From: Balanoglossus misakiensis
Taxonomy: Eukaryota > Hemichordata
Length of the DNA stretch: 64,000 nt
Direction of reading: 5' to 3'
Assembly (NCBI GenBank): GCA_040954595.2
Contig: CM082585.2
Coordinates: 10,292,001-10,356,000, forward strand
Shown here: piece by piece, positions 54,378-64,000 of the stretch
How positions within the stretch are numbered: the first letter of the stretch is position 1
Layout: each line of letters begins with the position of its first letter
The notes under the pieces: generated by a model
Database searches by the model: none
Told to the model about the DNA's origin: nothing
What the model saw: the letters and a program-made list of their open reading frames with translations, nothing else
Program-made: the position numbers and the translations under genes

Positions 54378-56904
54378 TCAGCCTTGCATGGCCACTGCTG
54401 TGACTTCATTCTCTTGATTGACAGGTATTTCTGCCATCTCTGCTGGTGGTGGTTCTTCGCTGGCATCCTGGCTCTCCACAATCTGCATGGCCGCCGCATC
54501 CTGGCTTTGATCCATCACTTCCACTTGCTCTTCCACATACTTCACCGTTTGAATTTGATTTCCGTCTTCGTCGACAAGGCGCACCTTCAATAAAGAGAGA
54601 AATCAATTGAAGTTAAGATCTCAACCAGAGACTTTTGATTCAGAGATAACGTGCAAATCATGCCTTGGACGAACTGACAATGGAGACTTGTCCCTTTTGG
54701 GAATAAGCAAAGTGTAGTGCAGCACCCCTTATGGGGCAAGGAACCAGTCTTTGTTGTACCTGGCCTCCATCCTGTGCATACTCAATGACCACTTCTCGGA
54801 CGCTGCCATCAGTGTCACAACTTTCAAGCTGTGGAATTACGATCACCTGCTCCTCACTGGATGTTTCTTCAACCTGCCAAAACAATTGCAAACAAAATCA
54901 ATCAAAGTGGTGTTCAACATCATAATTTTTTCTCAGATGCCTTTGTCACAGGTCTGTATTAACAGGATTGTTTGAATTTTTACAATTGCAATTTGCACAT
55001 TGTTCTCCATTTACCTGCTGTTCTACATGAACTTCCCCACTCTGACTGACAGCTTCTGTTTCCACTGTGTGCGTTATGACTTGGTTCTGCATTTCAGTCT
55101 GGGCTTGGTAAGCAGCAATGGCATCTGAGATTTGCGACAATGCGTCTTGTGTTTCGCTTGGCTCTACTGTGGCGACATTGTGGAAGTCTGCAACACTGAC
55201 GTTCTGGATGCCACTGACATTGACTGGCAACTGGTACTGTTGAGGAATGTGCTCCTTAGCGTGGACCTTGAGGTCGGCTTTCGAGCTGGTCACGTACTCG
55301 CAGCTGGTGCATTTGTAGACGCGCCCAAGTTGGTGAGCTTTGATGTGTGATCGCAGCCGCTGCTTCCATGAGGTGGTGAACTCGCAATAATCGCACTTCA
55401 TCTTGACGTCTGAGTGTTTGGCTTGATGCGCCGTTAGATGCTGCTTGTTCGCTGTGGAGTAATCACACTTCTCACATTTGAAGGGTTTGACGCCAGTATG
55501 CTTGGCTATGTGTACGTGCATCTGCGTCATGTTGATGGCCGAGTAGTCACAGTGACCGCATTTGAAGGGTTTCAACGTGGAGTGTGTCGCCATGTGGCGC
55601 TTTAGACTGTTCTTATAGCCTGTCGTGTAAGTGCATTGATCACAGTTATAGACTTTATCTGGTGGTGATCTGTTAGGTTCGTGGGTCAATAAATGTCTCG
55701 TCAAGCTATGCTTGTGAGCGGTGGCATATTCGCAAAGATCGCACTTGTAGTTCTTTTCTTTCGGAGGTTGGTCATCCCGGTGTTTTGCTTCGTGGTTTAT
55801 CAGCTGTTGCCTGTGGGCGGCACTGTACTCACAGAAGGAGCACTGAAATGGCTTGACGATGGAGTGCCGGAGCTTGTGAGAGCGCAGATTTTGCTTGGTG
55901 TTGGTGGAAAAGTGGCAACCTTCGAAGTCGCACTTGAAAGGGCGGAGACCGTCGTGCTTGTCGACATGAGCTTTGTAGCTGGACTTGTACTGAGTAGCAT
56001 AGTCACACATAGAACACTTGAAGGGTTTCTCGCCACTATGAATGGCGATGTGAGTTCTCAGGTCCTGTTTCCTGGCCGATGCATAGTCGCAGAACTCACA
56101 CTTGAATGGGCGTAGACCCTGGTGCTTGCTGGCCACGTGGTGCAGAAGGCTGTGCTTGTAGATGCTGGAGAAGTCGCATTGGTCGCACCTGTAAGGTTTC
56201 TCTGGGTCGTGCTTCTGCATGTGAGTCCTCAAGTCGTGCTTGTACGGGGACACGTAGTCGCATTGCGTGCACTTGTAGAGCTCGCTGTCATCAAGTTTCT
56301 GGTGTCGCTTCATGTGCGTCTTGAGGTTGTACTTGTGTAGTGTGGAGTAGCCGCACTCATCGCATGTGTGCAGTTCCTGCTCATCAGACTTCCCGGATTT
56401 TGCCGATTTCGCCCCGCCTTTGTCACTTCCCTCAGAAGCTTCTTCACCGTTTTTTACAGCACTGGGTGAGGTCTCGTTCTTTCCTTCACCACTCTCTTCA
56501 GCATTTTTGTCTGAACCAACAGGAGAGGGTTCAGCTCCATCAGCAGTGGCTCCCTGTGCCTCTATTCTGATCACATTCTTGTCGCCGCCACCACCCCCAG
56601 CCTCTGCTTCCTGGACTTCACCTGCACCACCCCCATCACTGGCTGCAATGCTTGCTGCAGCCTGCCGCAAGTCGAAATCTGTGATGATAATAATCGCACT
56701 TCCCTGGCCAACATCTTGTATCTGAATATTACCATCCCCTGCAGCAGATACCAGTTCTTGTAAGTTGCTTGGTTTTTCGCCCTGCTCCCCACTTTTCCCA
56801 TCAGAAACCTGAGCAGGATTGGCATCTTCTATGTGGGGTTTCTTGTTCTCAGGTTCGTCTGCATCACCAGCTTCATCGGCTTTCCTTTTGCCCACTTCTG
56901 GCAT
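54378..56904 (-). CDS. C2H2 zinc-finger protein, 13 fingers
   Basis: Probable nuclear DNA-binding protein. Coding exons on the - strand: 56904-55015, 54873-54760, 54584-54378; 2211 bp, 736 aa. I chose ATG at 56904 (MPEVGKRKADEAG) because a 3' splice site (TTGTCAG) lies 25 bp upstream of it; reading on upstream would run into an intron. The N-terminal ~170 residues are acidic and Gly/Ala-rich with a KRK and a KK cluster. Thirteen C2H2 fingers follow, mostly of the form C-x2-C-[DE]-[YF]-x-[ST] with Lys before the helix; finger 6 has C-x4-C spacing. The C-terminal ~150 residues are Gln/Glu-rich and acidic, a possible activation region. No KRAB, SCAN or BTB domain. I do not recognise a named orthologue. 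Confidence 0.9.
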
Positions 56905-57997
56905 TTTATACGTGCATGTGACACCAAACCTGACAAGATTACAGGAAAATACATGCATGTGTTTTAATACAGTATTACTTGAACTGGACTTGAACTTGAA
57001 GCAGAAACTATCAATTCCAGGGATCATCCTCAACCCAATGCATTCCTTTCCACTCTTGAATGCATCACTAAATTAAAAAAGCCTAGTGTATTTTTCACCT
57101 CATCCATAGAAACACCAAACTGCCCTGCCCCATAAAAGGTATGTATGACTAGGCAGTCACTCATGTGAGGGGCTACAAATGCTGTGTGATTTTGAATGGT
57201 CTCAGGCTTGTCTGCAATGAGCATTGTATTAGTGTATGTATATTGTTAGCTATGTGTGGCAGGGCTGTGTGTAGGCATTGCCGTAAGACATGCAGCCCTG
57301 CCATGCAAAGCTTGTATTATCTCAAGAATCAACAGTGAACAATAACACCTTTTCCACATGTGAACACATTTTATTAGATATTTCATACATATTCCGCTAT
57401 GTACAGATTTTTAAAATGCAACTGACAGTGTCAGTTGCCAGAATATACAGTGCACACAATCTGTATTAACTGCGGACAATCCAATAAGTCACGCTAGAAA
57501 ACATTCAAATGTAAAACGTAAGGCTATCAGCATGCAAACGCGTTTTCTAAATGCATTCACGGGAAGCTTATACAGATGGCGTCTACAGGCAGTGCGCCGT
57601 TGCATTTTGATAATAAGTTCAGTTCAGTCGCCATATTGGTTGCCAACTCGTACCGCCCCGAACGATCGTGCCGATAATTTTCACAAATCAGGGTACTCAT
57701 GGACAGAGGTTTGCTGCATTCACGGACTAAATCTACGTCGTCCTTGCTAAAACAGTTACCAACCTACAAAATGCATATTTTGACCGTTACCTAAGCGTGT
57801 ACATAGAACAGACCAAAAGCAAATACTTTCCCTCCAGAAAAACGACTGTTAATGGCGCTCAGTTGGAACGAACACTCACGAACAAACAAACGGTAAGTTT
57901 GTTCCTTTTCTCCAACTATAAAATCATTTAAAACTAATTACAGGTCGGGTTGAACCGTTATGAATACGAAAGATAACTCTTAAATTTCATACATACC

Positions 57998-58345
57998 TTG
58001 AAAAGCTTGAAAATTCGACAAATACTCGACAAGTCTGGTGTTATAGCCAGCGCGAAGGAGTCTGGGTAACCGAGACTACACCCGCACGCTGGGTCAGGTC
58101 ATGCAATTGCCTCTCCAGAGGGCGCCGTCAATGACCTTGAAGCTAGCTTGTGCTGTGTCGTCTTGAAGTGATAATTAGCGTCACCGACGATTGGCGACAA
58201 ATACGTCAAGCTAGCCGCCGGAGACTACATTTCCTAAACCCCCAGCTGCAGCTGTGCCGGGCGGAAGGACCCATCAGCAGTTTCGTCGAAGGTCGAGAAA
58301 AGGCTGTCGAACGTTTGTGTTCATATCGCATCGACTAAGCTAAAG
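57998..58345. promoter_or_regulatory. Head-to-head promoter region, zinc-finger and Kelch genes
   Basis: On the - strand a good donor (CAAG|GTATGT, exon end at 57997) suits a non-coding first exon of the zinc-finger gene. On the + strand a donor (AAAG|GTAATC, exon end at 58345) suits a non-coding first exon of the Kelch gene. The sequence between is richer in CpG than its surroundings and lacks an evident TATA box. This suggests a short bidirectional promoter. The transcription starts are not visible from sequence. Confidence 0.5.
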
Positions 58346-58639
58346 GTAATCGAATGTTATGTCTCGTCTTACTCTGCTTGACCTTGTGGCTTCGAATGAC
58401 CTCTCCTTTGTCGTATACAATTAGATGTGAAGATGTATGATGTCGATTTCGAACTTAGCAATCCCTCCTTTGTATCTACTTTGTTTGATTGCACACTTGA
58501 AACTTGAAAGCGATATGATCGCAGATGCATGTTGATTGCATATTAAATATGGCCGAATTTTACATCTGATGTGTTTCCATTCGTAATATCTGCTGATACT
58601 TTATCGTGGCATTTTTATTTGCATCAGTAGGTCATCACC

Positions 58640-60406
58640 ATGGCAACTGCATCTGGCACAGATGAGAAGAGGCTATCGACAGGCGAGACTATTGATTACA
58701 ACAAGGGTAACCATCCCTCCTATGTTCTGAAAGGTCTTAATGAACTGAAGTCGTTGGAGCTGTTCACAGATGTAACCCTGGTCGTAGGAAACCATGAATA
58801 CCCTTGTCACAAAGCGGTGCTGGCGTCGTGTAGTCCTTATTTCAGGGCCATGTTTACCAACGATATGAGAGAGAGGAACGCGGACCGCATCCAAATCAAG
58901 GATGTACATGTGGATGTGATGAATGACATAATGGGGTTTATTTACACCGGCAAAGTCTCCATCTCGCCGCAGAATGTCCAGGCTATCTTCGAGGGTGCCA
59001 GTCTTCTGCAGGTGCATTCGGTTCAGGATATCTGCGTGCAATACTTTGAGCGCCTGCTGTCGCCGAATAACTGTTTGGGAATCCTGGACTATGCTGACAC
59101 CCACGGCTGTAAGGAGCTGCAACGCAAGGCCAGGCAGATGATCCTCAATCACTTTGCTGATGTGTGCAAAAGTGAGGAGTTCATAATCTTGCCAAAAGAT
59201 CGTCTGATCGAGATCCTCGCCAGTGATTTGTCCATTGACACCGAAGAGACAGTGTGTGAAGCCATCACGGCGTGGGTGAACCATGACCGCACATCAAGGG
59301 AATTATTCTTGGCTGATTTGATCGCCCATGTCCGGCTTCCTTACCTCTTGCCTGCATACCTTGGCAAGGCTTCCAATGATTCGCTCCTCAAACAAGTTCA
59401 CCTTGGCGCCGCAAAGGACAAGATGTTGGAGCGGACCAGGACCTATTATGCTAAGTCCAGGGATAAAGCTGTGACGAGCTTATCAGCTGTCAAGCCTCGG
59501 AATTATACGCAGGTTCTGTTGACTGTCGGTGGTCAGGACGTAGACCTGCAACCGGCAAATTGCATCTGGTGTTACGATCCCATCAAGGAGAAGTGGAGCT
59601 ATCTGTATGAACTTCCGGATGAGCTTTTCGACTGGGATCTTGCCGTCACGTCTCTCGGAACGGATGTCTTCATCGCTGGGAAGAGACCACTAATCAGCTC
59701 GTTATCTCCGGTGTTTCCGGCGTGGATTTACAAAGGCATCAGTCAGCGTTGGATGAAAGTCTTGCTCCCTCAGAGCCTGGAGATGGCCGAGTTTGCGGTG
59801 ACATCAGACGGTGCTGGTATTGTCTACATCCTCGGTGGATACGACTCCAACATGCGAAACTTGGCCACTGTGAGGCGTTACATTGTCGCGACTAACACGT
59901 GGGACGAAATGGCTCCCATGATGATGGCTGTCAGCAATTTATCAGCCACGGTCTGCGAAGGCAAGCTGTACGCGATCGGAGGCTACACCGGCATTGATGA
60001 CACCAGCATTGTCCAGTGCTACGACCCGACCTTGGAGAAGTGGAGTTACGTCAAGCAGTTGCCAATGACAGTCCGAGATGCGGTGGCTCTTACGATTGAC
60101 GATTCGATCTACCTGCTGGCTGGCGTGGCCAAGAGCCTGGTGTATCACTACAATCCAAGACTGAACAAATGGAAACCACTGGAGGGAATGGCCAAGGAGG
60201 TCTTCATGTACGGCGCCACGGCCTGCAACGGTAGCATCTATGCCGTGGGCGGATACTCAGGGGACTATTTTGACATTGAAGTGAACAAACTCATCCAGAT
60301 GTACGATGCTGAAGAAGATCGATGGACGATAACGGAAAGCCTCCCTCACGGCCTGCATAGTCTGAGGTGTACAACAATGTATAGATTTGCAGCATTGGGA
60401 TCTTGA
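58640..60406 (+). CDS. BTB-BACK-Kelch protein (KLHL family), single coding exon
   Basis: Probable substrate adaptor of a cullin-3 ubiquitin ligase. 588 aa with no intron. The BTB domain (about residues 25-135) shows FTDVTLVV, HKAVLASCSPYFRAMF and YTGKVSI. BACK follows (about 140-245; NCLGILDYADTHGCKEL). Five to six Kelch repeats fill about 290-580, with GG motifs at VGGQDVD, LGGYDSN, IGGYTGID, LLAGVAK and VGGYSGD. The start ATG is in good context (CACCATGG) and follows a 3' splice site at about 58627-58630, which separates it from a non-coding first exon. The Kelch repeat spacing recalls the KLHL6/24/35 group, but I cannot fix the paralogue by eye. Confidence 0.93.
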   Translation: MATASGTDEKRLSTGETIDYNKGNHPSYVLKGLNELKSLELFTDVTLVVGNHEYPCHKAVLASCSPYFRAMFTNDMRERNADRIQIKDVHVDVMNDIMGFIYTGKVSISPQNVQAIFEGASLLQVHSVQDICVQYFERLLSPNNCLGILDYADTHGCKELQRKARQMILNHFADVCKSEEFIILPKDRLIEILASDLSIDTEETVCEAITAWVNHDRTSRELFLADLIAHVRLPYLLPAYLGKASNDSLLKQVHLGAAKDKMLERTRTYYAKSRDKAVTSLSAVKPRNYTQVLLTVGGQDVDLQPANCIWCYDPIKEKWSYLYELPDELFDWDLAVTSLGTDVFIAGKRPLISSLSPVFPAWIYKGISQRWMKVLLPQSLEMAEFAVTSDGAGIVYILGGYDSNMRNLATVRRYIVATNTWDEMAPMMMAVSNLSATVCEGKLYAIGGYTGIDDTSIVQCYDPTLEKWSYVKQLPMTVRDAVALTIDDSIYLLAGVAKSLVYHYNPRLNKWKPLEGMAKEVFMYGATACNGSIYAVGGYSGDYFDIEVNKLIQMYDAEEDRWTITESLPHGLHSLRCTTMYRFAALGS

Positions 60407-62103
60407 TTGTGGTCAGAGTGTTTCCATGGAGACCATACAGATGATGTCAGCCATTTTGAATTTCAAATATGTTTACTGTGTTGTCACAGTGTTACCCTGT
60501 GTTTGCTGGTTACCGTAGTTAAAAATGAGTACATGCATTATGTGTTCCGTCCAATCATAAATAGTGTCTGTTAGAATACAGTACTTGAAAATACAGTGTG
60601 ACATATTTCAGCAAACATTTGCTGCTGTCCTTACTATTTTTGAAATGTATAGTCTATTGTAAAATATAACATGCTGCCGGATTCAAGAAATTGACTGTAT
60701 TTCCATATCTCTGTAATGTAAAGTTTATCAGAATAGCAATATGGTGGAATCAGGGTAAACAATGCACTCACTGTTGCTAGGGAGAGGTGTCAGCGAATTA
60801 AAATATGGTTGCATGTATTGTAATCTTAACGGGTTTAGAGTCTATATTATGGGGTATTTTATTGTGTTTAGATCATGGAGAAATACAAGGTACATCTTAC
60901 AGAAATGTTTGTCTTGCGATATTATGGCGTTTATAACAATTTCTTTCATTTCATTGTATTTCATGATTTTTTAAAGTCACACACACATACACGGCCAGTC
61001 TAGTCATTCAATTTTGGCCTTTTACCTAATCCATGTATTTTGACTCAGCCATACCTGAATTGATGAAATAACATTGAAACCTCTAAAAACACAACCATAA
61101 CACCCTCAAATTAGGAGAGAAAAGTCATATCTAGTTATTTTATTATTTATTTAAGTGTTATCTTTGGAGAATGACTTCATTAAACTTGACATTTACACCT
61201 AATTCAATGTAATCACTAGTTTATGAAGACTGTATATGTTGTGTATTTATCACATATCAAGTAATTTATTTCTGTGCAAAATCATGAGATGGGTGACTAA
61301 TTTTCTGGAAACCAACATTTTCTCGTGACACCAGAGGGCGCTGTTTAGAATGGTTTGTTTTTAACTTTTGTGAATAATCCAATTTGTTTCTTATTTTTGG
61401 TTGTTCATTGTTCATGGTTTTGAAACTTCAGGAACATTTTAAACCAATTACAGCAGAGTTGAATTTGAATCTGTGGAGAAAAAAAAGAGAAATATAGTTT
61501 CAAGTTTTGTATGTATGATCATGATCACGTGTCATGTTATTTTAAGTCTTTATGAATTATATTACTTTATTCACAGTGTGTGGTCTTGCCTAATGATTTC
61601 AGCATGTGTCTGTGGAAGCAGAAAAGCACTGGGAACATTTAATTACTTCACATGAAAGAAAATAATAGTGATCTTTCTTAAAGGGAACCATTTGATTTCT
61701 GGCGTGTAAAAATCATACACTATGGACAGAGAAGTTGACTTGCAGCTTTTGTGAGTACTAAATGCATTCCACATCAAGATTTGCATACAAATCTATTGAG
61801 TGGTGCAGAGTTGAGCTGTTTACAATCTGGTTTATGTATGGGGATCACGGACCCTTATAAATTGTTGCTTTAAACTCTTTGTTTGGTTATTTAATTGTTG
61901 CTAGGAGCCGCATTGAAAGCAACGTATACAAAAATGGTTGAGATTCCCAGCTGATTGCTATATTTTATGGATAAAAAATGTGATGTAAAAAAGAGGATAA
62001 GTTTTGTTTAAAAATATATTTGTGTGAATTTTATGACTTATCGGTAATATTGAACATACTTATAAGTTTTTTAATGACTCTTTTGTCTTTCATCAAGAAT
62101 AAA
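60407..62103 (+). other. Long 3' UTR of the Kelch gene with poly(A) signal
   Basis: AT-rich, no coding potential. The first convincing AATAAA is at 62098-62103 (CAAGAATAAAAG), which would give a 3' UTR of about 1.7 kb. An earlier cleavage site cannot be excluded. Confidence 0.45.
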
Positions 62104-64000
62104 AGTCATCAAATGTGAATTACAACATTTGAATTGTTTTATTGTCTCATTATATGCATACTATAAACATACTTTTGTGCCACTTCCCCCTTGAATTAGA
62201 ATGATAGAAAGTGGGTCATGTCTGAATCAGAAATCGAGGGCCTGGGAGACAGTCACTTCAATAGATGAGCTGACTGGGCAACGAAAATATGATCACACTC
62301 ACTCAAATGATATTTTTGTCTTGTCAACTTTGACCTTGACACTATTTTTACATGAATCACATTCCTTCAATCGCAGAATGTGCACTGCGTACACCCTGAA
62401 TAAACTAAAACTTTTCTCTCTTATATTTCCACGTGATTTATCACAGTCTCAGTTCCACTTCAGCTGCAGAGAAGTTTTATTATAGGTGTTTAAATCGCAG
62501 CCACACCTCTATACTACGCGTATATGTAATGATACTATTTTTGGAAACTTGGGCATTGATTTCTCTTCGCTCTTATATTCTATGTTTGTACTCCCTCAAT
62601 TTTTGTATTGAAAGTATCTCATACACGCTATTGCGTTAAGTACTGCATACATCTTTGCCGAAACTGGTAATGCATATATATTCAAATAAGCAGAGATATT
62701 TTTTTACAAACAGTATTCACCACTGCAAGATTAAAAGAGTATGCTTTCATGTCTTGAAGGGCAATGCTAATATCAGTTGGACGAGCATATTTACTAATTT
62801 GTGTGAGGTCGCGCTTCCGTGTGTGTGTATGGGATATGCCTGTAGATAGTTTCCGACTAGTTTACGTTGAGAATATATCCGCATATGCCGGGAAAGAAAA
62901 TCACTGAATATATTTGAGAAATGGGGAGGAGAAGACTGTGAGAAAGAGGAAGAGCCAGAAAATTTATCCGATCTGCAACGGGACAGGTATGAACAAGTTA
63001 CTCTCTTGACTCGTGGCGAAACTGTTGAGAGAACGTACCCACCCTGGCCTGTGGCATTATCACCAACCCACGAAAAAGTTGGTATATCGAGGAGTACTGA
63101 AACTACTGGGGGTATTTTTAGTCTGCCAGTCATTAAAATGGTTGTCGAATTTGTGAATCCCGTACGCCAAATCCGAGATCAACTTGCTCTAGCATGAAAT
63201 CGACACACATATAAATAGTTTTACTCGACGCGACGTAGTTATATCCAAGATGGCGGCGTCCATGCAAAAGGTGATCGGAACGCTGAATTACAGTTTCACG
63301 TGCATCTGTTAATTATTTGCCGTTTCAGTTTATTTGCACCTGCACCAAATTATTACAGATACTTCACCCTGCCCTAGCACATGTGCCAGATGGCAATCGC
63401 GGTTGCCGATCTCGATCTAGACTCGTAGAATTTCAAGTCGACAAACATCTGATTGGCACACTTTTCTGACCGTGTCAGGGAGCTTCGAAAGTTGAATACA
63501 AGCGCACATTGTCCATGCAAATCAGCGGCCTTCGGTTTTTCCCCAACGTACGAGTGATCATATTTCAGGTTTAAATAATCTACCCCATTATACATTTTCA
63601 AAATGCGGAAGCAGAATGCACTAAAGATAAGCAGAATAGTGGGAAGGATGTTGAAGTATAATTTTTGTGGACAAAATGTGCTGAAGAATTAGGGGAAACA
63701 TTTGTGAAATCTATTTGAGATTTTTGCAGTTGCTTCCCGTCTGATTAGCCAGGGCTGTGATCTGGTATCTGGTTACTTCCTGGTCAACAGTTACTAAGGA
63801 AGCCGTGAATTGCTTTCTGACTGGTGATAATTGAACCTCCTTTGAAAGGGACAAATGGTAAACAAAAATTGAATATAACTGTAGTTTAATTAGTTGCACT
63901 TATTAACACTTTCCATGTGTGAAAAAAACACAGGTGTTTAGATCAAACTTGGAATTGAGTTCTGTTGGCATGCAAATTACCTAGTGGTGATAATTAAACC
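62104..64000. other. Intergenic, no confirmed gene
   Basis: Short open frames only, none with recognisable motifs or exon-like borders. A promoter-like motif at about 63.25 kb is listed separately. Confidence 0.5.
63246..63257 (+). promoter_or_regulatory. YY1-type motif overlapping a possible start codon
   Basis: CAAGATGGCGGC is a full YY1 consensus. In many animal genes this motif overlaps the first codon. Here it would open a short peptide MAASMQK followed by a possible donor (AAAG|GTGATC). It could mark the 5' end of another + strand gene running out of the window. Motif evidence only. Confidence 0.35.

Noticed and set aside
56905-57033. A longer N-terminus for the zinc-finger protein
   Set aside because: A 3' splice site (TTGTCAG) sits just upstream of the chosen ATG, so the extension is intronic.
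58150-58338. A short open frame in the first Kelch exon
   Set aside because: It ends before the donor and does not join the Kelch frame; taken as 5' UTR.

Overview
This is intron-rich animal nuclear DNA. It has seven protein-coding genes with GT-AG introns, AATAAA poly(A) signals, 3-bp microsatellites and many short palindromic DNA-transposon remnants. The proteins resemble vertebrate orthologues closely (MRP5, MRP4, KIFC1, NCEH1/AADAC), yet the introns are short and one TGF-beta ligand is divergent. I read this as a marine invertebrate deuterostome such as a hemichordate; that assignment is a low-confidence inference.

Layout. 1-9.4 kb: no recognisable gene, one inverted-repeat element, a tandem duplication and a microsatellite. 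9.4-19.7 kb (+): an ABCC5/MRP5-like transporter in 24 coding exons (1431 aa). 21.7-23.6 kb (+): an arylacetamide deacetylase/neutral cholesterol ester hydrolase in 4 exons (409 aa). 24.8-29.4 kb (+): a C-terminal-motor kinesin-14 (KIFC1-like) in 15 exons (703 aa), with one GC-AG intron. 30.4-32.3 kb (+): a TGF-beta superfamily ligand with some AMH-like features in 3 exons, lying between two direct repeats of about 305 bp. 34.8-53.2 kb (+): an ABCC4/MRP4-like transporter (1347 aa). 54.4-56.9 kb (-): a 13-finger C2H2 protein. 58.6-60.4 kb (+): a BTB-BACK-Kelch protein in one coding exon, head to head with the zinc-finger gene. 62.1-64 kb: no confirmed gene, with a possible promoter and start near 63.25 kb.

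The outstanding feature is inside the ABCC4-like gene. Exon 8 is present as five tandem, homologous but strongly diverged versions (39078-39327, 41151-41400, 42055-42304, 43313-43562, 45646-45895). All are exactly 250 bp, all enter in phase 2 and leave in phase 0, and all have an unusual T at donor position +3. Since 250 is not a multiple of 3, only transcripts with exactly one version keep the frame (two or none break it). This is the signature of mutually exclusive splicing. The exchanged segment is TM5-loop-TM6 of the first membrane domain plus the link to NBD1, so one gene could make five exporters with different translocation pathways.

The two ABCC exporters are different subfamily members, not a recent tandem duplicate. 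A family of about 90-bp palindromic elements recurs through the introns and intergenic DNA, often in opposite orientations around the alternative exons. ABCC5 and KLHL-type genes are also neighbours on human 3q27, so part of this linkage may be ancient.
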